Positions 32,934-40,539 of a stretch of DNA of 64,000 nucleotides are shown here, piece by piece; the first letter of the stretch is position 1; each line of letters begins with the position of its first letter. This stretch comes from JAVBQO01 sp031548885 (lineage in GTDB: Bacteria; Patescibacteriota; Saccharimonadia; Saccharimonadales; Saccharimonadaceae), in contig JAVBQO010000006.1 of assembly GCA_031548885.1 (NCBI GenBank), positions 62,001-126,000 on the forward strand, in the 5' to 3' direction. The notes below the pieces were generated by a model, which was given only the letters and a program-made list of their open reading frames with translations, had not been told where the DNA came from and did not search any database. A program made the translations under genes and the position numbers.

Positions 32934-35327
32934 TTGAGCGCGATAAAAATTGTAGAAGAAGACGATTCGGTCGTGCCGTTTGACATCGGCGAAATAAATC
33001 GACTGTTGCTGGCGGCCAGCGACGGATTACCGAATCAAATGGACAAAGTTTTCGCCGTGGCCAGCGAAGTAAAAACGCTGATTTTCGACGGCATGACGCG
33101 CCAACAATTGTATGAAACGGTCATCCAAACGGCACTACAAAATGTCAAGGACGATCCGGATTACGACAAAATCGCGGCGCGGCTTTTGCTAAAACAAACC
33201 TATACGCGAATTTTGGGCGAATACGAAACCGACGCGCAGTTGCGAAATTTACACACCGAGAAATTTCCAGAATATCTGAAATGGGGTGCAAAAAACGGTT
33301 TGCTGGACGAGCGAATGACGAAACTTTTCGACGTTGAAAAGTTAGCCAAAACACTCGATCCGTCGCGCGACCATCTGAGCAAATATTTGGGCGTCGTGAC
33401 CAATCAAAACCGCTACGCGCTGCGCAAACAATCGGGCGAGCACATGGAAGTGCCGCAGTTTACACACATGCGCATCGCCATGGGCATGAGTTTTAATGAA
33501 AAAAATCCAACACTGGCAGCGATCGATTTTTACGAACACATGAGCCGATTGGAATACGTACCGGGCGGCAGCACGCGCATCAATGCCGGCGGGACATTTG
33601 CGCAACTTTCCAATTGTTTTGTGATGGAGGTCCAAGACGACATGGAATCGATTGCCAAAAGCGTGCGCGACACGATGTGGATTGCGAAGGGAACGGGTGG
33701 CATCGGCATTAGTTTTTCGAAATTACGCGCCGCCGGCAGCCCAGTCAAAACCACCAACACCGAATCGACCGGCCCAATTCCGTTTATCAAAATGATCGAT
33801 ACGGCGCTTTTTGCGGTGTCGCGAAAAGGCAAAAAAGCCGGCGCGGCGGCGATTTACATGGAAAACTGGCATTTGAACTTTCCGCAATTTATCGATCTGC
33901 GGCAAAATTCCGGCGATCCGTATTTGCGAACGCGTTTTGCCAACACGGCCGTCTATTTGAGCGACGAATTTATGAAGCGCGTCGAATCTGGCGACGATTG
34001 GTATCTGTTCGATCCGGCCGACACGCCGGAGCTGACCGAATTGTACGGTGACGACTTTTCGCAAAAATATCGCCAATATATTGAAAAAGCCGAGCGCGGC
34101 GAACTGCGAAAATTTGAAAAATTGCCCGCCCGCGAACAATTTCGCCAAATTTTGATTAGTTTGCAAGCCACGTCGCACCCGTGGCTGACCTGGAAAGACG
34201 CCATCAACGTCCGGGCGCTGAACAACAACACCGGCACGATTCATTTGTCGAATTTGTGCACCGAAATTACGCTGCCGCAGGACCGCAAAAATATCGCCGT
34301 TTGTAATTTGGTTAGCATTAATTTGTCGGCGCATTTGGTTGATGGAAAATGGGACTTCGCGCGGCTGGAATCCAGCGCACGCAGCGCGATTCGCCAACTG
34401 GACAATTTGGTCGACATCACAAATTTGCCGATCGACGAAGCAGTTCACGCCAATCGCCAAACTCGCGCGTTGGGTCTGGGAATTATGGGTTTCAGCGATG
34501 TTTTGGAAAAGTTGGGATTGAGTTACGAAAGCGAAGCGGCCTATGATTTGGTCGATCAACTAACGGAATTCATCAGTTTTCACGCCATCGACGAATCGGC
34601 AAATTTGGCGAAAATTCACGGTTCGTATCCAACGTTCGTGGGTAGCGGCTGGAGCAAAGGCGAATTGCCGATCGACACGATTGCCAAACTTGCCAAAAGT
34701 CGCGGCCAAAAAATTGACGTTGACACGACGCAAAAACTTGATTGGGAAAAACTGCGAAAAAAGGTCAAACAAGGCATGCGAAACGCCACATTGATGGCCA
34801 TCGCGCCGACCGCCAACATCGCGCACATCGCCGGCACGACGCCGGGCATCGACCCGCAATTTTTGCAAATTTTTTCGCGCTCGACGCTAAACGGCAAGTT
34901 TTTGGAAGTCAACGTCAATCTTGTCAATGCGCTAAAGAACTTGAACAAATGGGACGAATTGAAGGACGAACTACTGGCCAACCAAGGCGACATTTCGCAG
35001 TTGGACGTGCCGGAAAACTTGAAACAGATTTACAAAACTAGTTTTCAATTGAGCCCGAACGCCTTTATCAATGTGGCGGCGCGCGCCCAAAAATGGGTCG
35101 ACCAAGCGATTTCGCGCAACATGTATCTGCAGACGCGCGACATCGACGAATACGTGCAAATCTACACCCAGGCGTGGAAAGCCGGACTGAAAACGACCTA
35201 CTATCTACATGTCAAACCGCGCCATCAATCCGAACAAACCACGATTTCGCCCGACAAAAACAAAGTCAAAGTTGGCGGCGTGCGGCGTCCAGTCGGATTC
35301 GGCTTTGCGAAAAAAATTGGAAATTAA
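32934..35327 (+). CDS. nrdA: Ribonucleotide reductase class I large subunit lacking the C-terminal Cys pair
   Basis: Reduces ribonucleoside diphosphates to deoxyribonucleotides. An ATP-cone lies at residues 1-95 (IKIVEEDDSVVPFDIGEIN). The catalytic barrel keeps all active-site cysteines: LSNCFVMEV, LSNLCTEITLP and AVCNLVSINL. NRQTRALGLGIMGFSDVLEK and MAIAPTANIAHIAGTTPGI are typical. Length is 797. The end is unusual: after LKTTYYLHVKPRHQSEQ it closes with PVGFGFAKKIGN and has no cysteine pair. NrdA proteins usually end in a CxxC-type arm that re-reduces the active site. The TTG start is set by GGAGGG 6-7 nt upstream. First gene of the operon. Confidence 0.93.
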   Translation: MSAIKIVEEDDSVVPFDIGEINRLLLAASDGLPNQMDKVFAVASEVKTLIFDGMTRQQLYETVIQTALQNVKDDPDYDKIAARLLLKQTYTRILGEYETDAQLRNLHTEKFPEYLKWGAKNGLLDERMTKLFDVEKLAKTLDPSRDHLSKYLGVVTNQNRYALRKQSGEHMEVPQFTHMRIAMGMSFNEKNPTLAAIDFYEHMSRLEYVPGGSTRINAGGTFAQLSNCFVMEVQDDMESIAKSVRDTMWIAKGTGGIGISFSKLRAAGSPVKTTNTESTGPIPFIKMIDTALFAVSRKGKKAGAAAIYMENWHLNFPQFIDLRQNSGDPYLRTRFANTAVYLSDEFMKRVESGDDWYLFDPADTPELTELYGDDFSQKYRQYIEKAERGELRKFEKLPAREQFRQILISLQATSHPWLTWKDAINVRALNNNTGTIHLSNLCTEITLPQDRKNIAVCNLVSINLSAHLVDGKWDFARLESSARSAIRQLDNLVDITNLPIDEAVHANRQTRALGLGIMGFSDVLEKLGLSYESEAAYDLVDQLTEFISFHAIDESANLAKIHGSYPTFVGSGWSKGELPIDTIAKLAKSRGQKIDVDTTQKLDWEKLRKKVKQGMRNATLMAIAPTANIAHIAGTTPGIDPQFLQIFSRSTLNGKFLEVNVNLVNALKNLNKWDELKDELLANQGDISQLDVPENLKQIYKTSFQLSPNAFINVAARAQKWVDQAISRNMYLQTRDIDEYVQIYTQAWKAGLKTTYYLHVKPRHQSEQTTISPDKNKVKVGGVRRPVGFGFAKKIGN

Positions 35328-35337
35328 GGAGGAAATT

Positions 35338-36339
35338 ATGACAAAAACTAACCAGCAACCGAAAGGAATTTTGGGTTCGGGCATCCGCGAAGGTTTGCAA
35401 CTGCATCCGATTCGCTACCCGTGGGCCTACGATCTGTACAATCAGGCTGTCGCCAACACTTGGTTTCCCAACGAAGTTCAATTGGTGCAGGATCTGGCGG
35501 ACTTTGACAAAATGACCGACGATGAAAAACACGCGCTGAAAACCGTCATCAGTTATTTGAACCCGAACGAATTGTTGATCAACAAGTCGTTGGCGTTCGG
35601 GATTTATCCGTATCTGAACGCCGCCGAGGCGCACATTTATTTGTCGAAACAGATGTGGGAAGAGGCCAATCATTTCATGACGTTCGAATACATTATCGAA
35701 ACTTTTCCGTTTGACCGCGACGAAATTTACGCCGCCGGGTTTGGCAAAAAATCATTGGCGGACAAAGCGGCGTTCCAAACCAAATACGTCCAGCGCATGA
35801 TGAACGAAAAACTGGACGTCACCACGACCGAAGGCAAAAAGGATTTCGTGCGCAATCTGGTGGCCTACAACATCGTGCTGGAAGGCATTTGGTTTTATAG
35901 CGGATTTATGGTTGGCATGAGTTTTCGCCGCCGCAATTTGCTGCGAAATGTCGGCAGTTTGCTGGACTGGATTACGAAAGATGAGAATTTGCATTTGACG
36001 TTCGGTATCAATCTGCTACTGACGATCCTGGAGGAAAATCCGGATTTGCAGACGCCGGAATTCGCCGAGGAAATTCGCGGTTTGATTTTGCAGGCGGTTG
36101 AACTGGAAATTGCTTATAACGAAGATATGTTGCCTAGCGGCATTTTGGGGCTGAATGCCGACTACGTCAATCAATACGTCAAACACATGACCGACCGCCG
36201 TTTGCAGGAACTGGGTTTCGAGCCGGAATATAACGTGGCTAATCCGGCGAAATGGATGGCGACGGCTAATGACACGCTGGAACTGGTCAACTTTTTCGAA
36301 AGTACTAACACCAGTTACGAAGTTAATACAACGAAGTAG
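35338..36339 (+). CDS. nrdB: Ribonucleotide reductase small subunit, class Ic type
   Basis: Supplies the oxidising cofactor for NrdA. The 333-residue protein has the ferritin-like metal site: E78, E109, H112, E182, E216 and H219. The residue where class Ia/Ib proteins hold the radical Tyr is F116 (WEEANHFMTFEY). Every position equals that of the Chlamydia trachomatis Mn/Fe protein minus 11 (E89, E120, H123, F127, E193, E227, H230), as do D215 and C-terminal Y327. The first ligand is Glu rather than Asp, also as in class Ic. I infer a tyrosyl-radical-free Mn/Fe-type cofactor. A longer in-frame opening at 35209 is rejected because AAGGAGG lies 6 nt before the ATG at 35338. Confidence 0.92.
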   Translation: MTKTNQQPKGILGSGIREGLQLHPIRYPWAYDLYNQAVANTWFPNEVQLVQDLADFDKMTDDEKHALKTVISYLNPNELLINKSLAFGIYPYLNAAEAHIYLSKQMWEEANHFMTFEYIIETFPFDRDEIYAAGFGKKSLADKAAFQTKYVQRMMNEKLDVTTTEGKKDFVRNLVAYNIVLEGIWFYSGFMVGMSFRRRNLLRNVGSLLDWITKDENLHLTFGINLLLTILEENPDLQTPEFAEEIRGLILQAVELEIAYNEDMLPSGILGLNADYVNQYVKHMTDRRLQELGFEPEYNVANPAKWMATANDTLELVNFFESTNTSYEVNTTK

Positions 36340-36344
36340 GAAAT

Positions 36345-36767
36345 ATGAATCAGCAAATCAAGAAAATTTTGGATACGGTGCCGTTTGGTGGTTTGGCGAC
36401 AGTTGGCGAAAACGGCGTGCCGTCGGTTGTGCCGCTACATTTCGCGGCGAATGATGAAAATATTTATTGGTTTTCGTTGGCATCGGCCGATCATTCGCGA
36501 AATTTGCGAAAAAACCATCAGGCCAGTTTCGCGGTTTGGACTGATGATCGATTGCCGGACGTGGCCGGCGTGTATCTGCAGACTTGGGCGCGGCGTTTGC
36601 ACGGCAGCGAAATCGCGGCGGCGAAAAAAGCCTTTGCAAAAAAGTTCGGCGAAGTTCCGGCGGCGTTTGCTGACATGACAATGTACGGCGCCGAAATCGG
36701 CCAAATTGACGCTGCGAAAACCAACGGCCGAAAATGGTATATGAAATCTAACGGAGGCGAAAAATGA
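36345..36767 (+). CDS. FMN-binding split-barrel (PNPOx-like) protein
   Basis: A 140-residue protein of the pyridoxamine-5'-phosphate-oxidase-like superfamily: VPFGGLATVGENGVPSVVPL at the N-terminus, IYWFSLASADHSRNLRKNHQ (the flavin-phosphate binding region) and ASFAVWTDD. These proteins bind FMN or F420 and perform varied redox tasks; the exact substrate is unknown. It starts 5 nt after nrdB and overlaps the next gene by 4 nt, so it is part of the nucleotide-reductase operon. A role in cofactor assembly or re-reduction is possible but is only inferred from position. Confidence 0.75.
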   Translation: MNQQIKKILDTVPFGGLATVGENGVPSVVPLHFAANDENIYWFSLASADHSRNLRKNHQASFAVWTDDRLPDVAGVYLQTWARRLHGSEIAAAKKAFAKKFGEVPAAFADMTMYGAEIGQIDAAKTNGRKWYMKSNGGEK

Positions 36768-36937
36768 ATATCTCAAACCAATTGACGGACGACATGACAA
36801 TTGACGAAAAACTGGAAATTCTGGAAAAAGCTTTGCAGAATGCGCAGGAGCAAGCCGATGAAAATGCCGCGAAAACAGGAGCGCCGATCGTGCCGATTGA
36901 CCCGGCGGAATTGACGATGTGCGACGGTTGTCAATAG
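36764..36937 (+). CDS. 57-aa peptide ending CDGCQ, candidate detached NrdA tail
   Basis: ATGA overlap with the preceding flavoprotein gene and GGAGG 7 nt upstream make this small gene credible. The product has an N-terminal helix (MTIDEKLEILEKALQNAQEQ, residues 11-30), a flexible Ala/Pro-rich middle (GAPIVPIDPAEL) and the C-terminus MCDGCQ with C53 and C56. Many class I NrdA proteins end in a flexible segment closing with a CxxCQ-like motif (for example CEACQ), which carries electrons from thioredoxin to the active site. The NrdA of this operon lacks that end. I infer that this peptide is the redox tail supplied in trans, with the helix as docking element. It is not otherwise recognised. Confidence 0.65.
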   Translation: MNISNQLTDDMTIDEKLEILEKALQNAQEQADENAAKTGAPIVPIDPAELTMCDGCQ

Positions 36938-37004
36938 TCGATATTGTTGATTGAATTTCGCATGCGCGGAATTACGTCGAGATATTCTGAAAAGATAGCG
37001 CTTC

Positions 37005-37013
37005 TGCTATAAT
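37005..37013 (+). promoter_or_regulatory. Extended -10 promoter of the beta-helix adhesin
   Basis: TGCTATAAT, with TTCTGA 17 nt upstream as weak -35. It ends 9 nt before the ATG at 37023, so the transcript is leaderless or nearly so. Confidence 0.65.
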
Positions 37014-37022
37014 CTGTGCAGA

Positions 37023-40000
37023 ATGATTACTGACGCGCATTTGGCGAGGCAAAGAATGAGTGTGCGAAAACTCACGATCGGGCTGATTTTGATTTCGACG
37101 TTGCTGGTCGGCGTTTTCGCGATGGCGCTGCGTAGCAACGCGCCGGCGAATGCGATTAGTCTAACTGTTGCGAACGAGGCCGATTTGAATGCGGCATTGT
37201 TGAACGCCGATCCAAACATTGACATCACAATCGCAGCGAATTTCCAAATTACCACTGCGAAAACCGTGACGGCGGGCAAAACAGTGACGATTCATTCCGA
37301 CGCGACGCCGCGGACGTTGACGCGGGCGACAACATTCCCGGCGACAGCGGTTCCGTTGTTCAATGTTGCAGCTGCAACAGGAACGCTTAATCTGACAAAT
37401 ATTACGTTGGATGGGAATAAAGGTAGTTTTGTTGTTAGCGCTACTACGCGATCGTTGGTCGCTAGCAGCGGAACGTTGAATATTCAAAACGGCGCAGTGT
37501 TGCAAAATAACGCCGTGACGACGGCGAGTGTTGGCGGCGCGATTACGATGGCGGCTGGATCGACGTTGAATATGACCGGCGGAACGATTGCGAATAATTC
37601 GGCGGCTAATGGCGGTGCGATTTATGCAGTGACGCCAAGCGTGACCAATATGACCGGCGGCACAATTAGTGGTAATTCGGTTACAGCATCAGGTGGCGCG
37701 ATTTTTGGTACAGGAGCGGCTAGTATATTAAACCTGTCGGGTGGAAATATTGCGGGGAATACAAGCGCTAGTTTTGGAGGTGCAGTTTACGTGACATCGG
37801 GTGCGACGGGGAATATTTTCGGCTCAATGACGATTGCGAACAATACCGCAAACAGCGGCGGTGGCGCTGCGGCTAATGCTACAGCGAAATTGTACATGTA
37901 TGGCAATGCGATGATTCGTAATAACCTTGCGAACGCGACGGGTGGCGGTCTTTACCAGACGAATGCGTCGGTGATTATCGATATTCGCGGCTCTGCGAAA
38001 GTCATTGACAACGAATCGCAGTCCAACGCTGGCGGTATCATGACGCAGGGCGTTGGTTCGCAATTAACGATCGACGAGAATGCGCAAGTTAACGGTAATT
38101 CGACACGCGGTGCTGGCGCGGGCGGCGCAGTGTATTCGAATGGATCGGCGATTACTATTGGCGGATCAGCTACGATCAACGGCAACAGAACCAATACTGT
38201 TAGCGGTACGAGCAACGGTGGTGGTTTTTATCTAGCTGGCGGCAGTTTCACGATGACGGGCGGTTCGGTGTCGAACAATGCCGCGAAGGGACAGGGCGGC
38301 GGAATACTGTTCAATAACATAACGGCGGCGATTTCGGGCGGCCACGTCGATGGCAACAGCGCGGTGACCGCTGGCGGCCACGTCGATGGCAACAGCGCGG
38401 TGACCGCTGGCGGCGGTATGGCATTGACGGTTGCGAGTGTGACGATTTCCGACGCGAGCGTCGATTCGAACTCTTCGCAAAACGGCGGCGGAATTTTTGT
38501 CACAGGAACGGCCACGGCGTCGAATTTGACGATTAATTCCGGTACGTCGATTAGCCATAATACGGCGACGATTGACGGCGGCGGCGTGCGCGCATCGAGC
38601 GCGGCGACTACGGAAATCACCGTGAATGGCGGAGTTTTTGACGATAACACGGCGACAGGTAACGGCGGCGCGATCGCGAGCACGAACATATTGAATGTTT
38701 CCGGCGCGACGATTTTCTCGAATAATTCTTCGCAAAACGGCGGGGGAATTTACCAAATTACTCAACCGATCACATTGAATGGCAGTATGCAATTCACGGG
38801 GAATTCGGCTAGCGGGAACGGCGGCGGATTGTATTTGGGGGTGGGAACGTATTCGACGATGACCGATGTCCAGGGCACGGTGAAGTTCAGCGGCAACACG
38901 GCCAGCGCTGATGGCGGCGGGATCTGGATTGACCCAAATAAACTGGCGAATTTGTCGGTGGAACCCGGCGTGACTTTCGCAAATAATTCGGCGGGGCGAT
39001 CGTTTCAAATGTTGCCGCGCGACGCCGCGATGTACGCGGCGAACATTCACGCGACGGCATGGACGGCGCCGTTTGCGAAAGGCTACAACAACGTCGACAT
39101 CGCGTATAACGGCGTGACGATTGATTGCCAAGCCGAATTCGGCGGCACGAATGCGGGTCGCGATGGGTCGGAATCTGCGAAAGCGTGCTTGATTTACGAT
39201 GCAGCCGGCTTGGACAAACTCCGCAATTTCGTCGGCGCGGACTTTGCATTCAGTCATTTCCAATTGGCGAATGACATCGATTTGACAGATTTTTTGGCTA
39301 GCCGGGCGGCTGGTTGGAATCCAATCGGCGACAACACAAATCATTTTGACGCGGCGCTGAACGGCGACGGCCACGTCATCGACGGACTGTGGATCAACAC
39401 GACGTTGCCGCGTGCTGGATTGTTCGGATATTTGGGCACGCAACCGGATCCGATCGGCGTTAGCAACCTGGGCATTATTATCGACAATGCGAAGGGTGGC
39501 ATTCGATCAACGGCCGACACGGCGGTGGTTGGCGGGTTGACGGCGACTTTGCGAAACGTTGCGAAAAACGTCTACGTCATCGGTAATTTGTCGGTGGCCA
39601 ACAGCAACAACAACGCGCAGGTTGGCGGCATCGCAGGACGATTAGATTATGGCACAATTACGGAAAGCTACGCCGTCGGCGCGATCACGGCGACGCCTGA
39701 CAATATTGTGTCGCGAAACGGTGGATTGGTCGGGCATTCGTATTACGGCATCATCGCGGACAGTTACGCAAATGTTTCGATCCCGGCTGGCACGAATTAT
39801 TATGCCGGCGGTTTGATTGGCCGCCACGAAGGCATTTCGCCAGTTTCGCGAAGCTACGCGCAGGGCTTGGTTGCGGGTTCGGGGCCGCTTGTTGGTGGGC
39901 TGATGGGCGGTGGAAATATTTCGCAATATACTGATAATTATTATTCTGAATCAACGGGGCAGACGATTGGAATCGGCAACGGGCTGGATGCTACGGGTGT

Positions 40001-40475
40001 TGTTGAGCGTTTGGCAACGATGCAAATGCTTGACCCGAATGCTTTCGCAAATTGGAATGTGAATAGTGGCGGCTCACCGTGGTTTATGTTCATGAATCCT
40101 GACGGTTCGGGCAATGGCCTGCACAGCCCGTATTTGGCAAATATTCCGAACGAATTGTTGATCAAGCCGGGCGGATCGATGGATTACAGCGGTCTGGCAC
40201 CGACGGATGCGGACGGTTGGTTTGGCGTCAATCGTGGTGGCTCTACGGTTGCGAATTTGCGTGGCGTGGACGTTGTTTTGGCGTGGACGGCTGGTGCGCC
40301 GCCGACAGAACCAGGCGATTATGAGGTTTGCGTGCTGAGCGCTAGCGGGTTGCGCTATCAAATCGCTGTTTGGCCGGTGTGCGGAACTTTTACGATCAAT
40401 TCAGAAACCATCGTGCCGCCGCCAGTCACGCCGACAGAACCGATTGTGCCGGGCGTGCCAAATACCGGGCGGTAG
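37023..40475 (+). CDS. Beta-helix adhesin ending in PNTGR without an anchor
   Basis: A 1150-residue exported protein. Signal helix LTIGLILISTLLVGVFAMAL is at residues 17-36. Residues 50-660 form a right-handed beta-helix with repeated NMTGGTIANNSA and GGAI/GGGI turns, the pattern of chlamydial Pmp and related polymorphic adhesins. A second region (660-1060) with IDNAKGGIRST, AQVGGIAGRLDYGTI and GGLVGHSYYGIIADSYAN has GLUG-like repeats. A small beta domain and a Pro/Thr stretch follow, and the protein stops at PGVPNTGR. A normal sorting signal would continue with a hydrophobic helix and basic tail; the DNA after the stop encodes none in any frame. An exact 36-bp tandem duplication lies in the helix. 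Confidence 0.75.
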   Translation: MITDAHLARQRMSVRKLTIGLILISTLLVGVFAMALRSNAPANAISLTVANEADLNAALLNADPNIDITIAANFQITTAKTVTAGKTVTIHSDATPRTLTRATTFPATAVPLFNVAAATGTLNLTNITLDGNKGSFVVSATTRSLVASSGTLNIQNGAVLQNNAVTTASVGGAITMAAGSTLNMTGGTIANNSAANGGAIYAVTPSVTNMTGGTISGNSVTASGGAIFGTGAASILNLSGGNIAGNTSASFGGAVYVTSGATGNIFGSMTIANNTANSGGGAAANATAKLYMYGNAMIRNNLANATGGGLYQTNASVIIDIRGSAKVIDNESQSNAGGIMTQGVGSQLTIDENAQVNGNSTRGAGAGGAVYSNGSAITIGGSATINGNRTNTVSGTSNGGGFYLAGGSFTMTGGSVSNNAAKGQGGGILFNNITAAISGGHVDGNSAVTAGGHVDGNSAVTAGGGMALTVASVTISDASVDSNSSQNGGGIFVTGTATASNLTINSGTSISHNTATIDGGGVRASSAATTEITVNGGVFDDNTATGNGGAIASTNILNVSGATIFSNNSSQNGGGIYQITQPITLNGSMQFTGNSASGNGGGLYLGVGTYSTMTDVQGTVKFSGNTASADGGGIWIDPNKLANLSVEPGVTFANNSAGRSFQMLPRDAAMYAANIHATAWTAPFAKGYNNVDIAYNGVTIDCQAEFGGTNAGRDGSESAKACLIYDAAGLDKLRNFVGADFAFSHFQLANDIDLTDFLASRAAGWNPIGDNTNHFDAALNGDGHVIDGLWINTTLPRAGLFGYLGTQPDPIGVSNLGIIIDNAKGGIRSTADTAVVGGLTATLRNVAKNVYVIGNLSVANSNNNAQVGGIAGRLDYGTITESYAVGAITATPDNIVSRNGGLVGHSYYGIIADSYANVSIPAGTNYYAGGLIGRHEGISPVSRSYAQGLVAGSGPLVGGLMGGGNISQYTDNYYSESTGQTIGIGNGLDATGVVERLATMQMLDPNAFANWNVNSGGSPWFMFMNPDGSGNGLHSPYLANIPNELLIKPGGSMDYSGLAPTDADGWFGVNRGGSTVANLRGVDVVLAWTAGAPPTEPGDYEVCVLSASGLRYQIAVWPVCGTFTINSETIVPPPVTPTEPIVPGVPNTGR
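38337..38408 (+). repeat. Exact 36-bp tandem duplication
   Basis: Two identical 36-bp units (38337-38372, 38373-38408) encode GGHVDGNSAVTA twice in frame within the beta-helix. The lack of any difference suggests a recent event and easy length change, about one helix rung of 12 residues. Confidence 0.85.
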
Positions 40476-40521
40476 CGTCCATTGGCGCGTTCTGCGGGCC
40501 GATGCGGAATGTTCCTGCTTA

Positions 40522-40530
40522 TGTTAAAAT
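40522..40530 (+). promoter_or_regulatory. Extended -10 promoter of the SipW-type RCC1 gene
   Basis: TGTTAAAAT, 9 nt before the GTG start at 40540. An ATG at 40533 is directly followed by TGA and is not used. Confidence 0.55.
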
Positions 40531-40539
40531 ATATGTGAA

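Noticed and set aside
38337..38408. CRISPR-like direct repeat
   Set aside because: Only two adjacent units without spacers, in frame in a coding region.
38232..39443. A 403-codon open frame on the minus strand inside the beta-helix adhesin
   Set aside because: It mirrors the repetitive coding strand, is Arg-rich with no recognisable domain, and has no promoter or SD.
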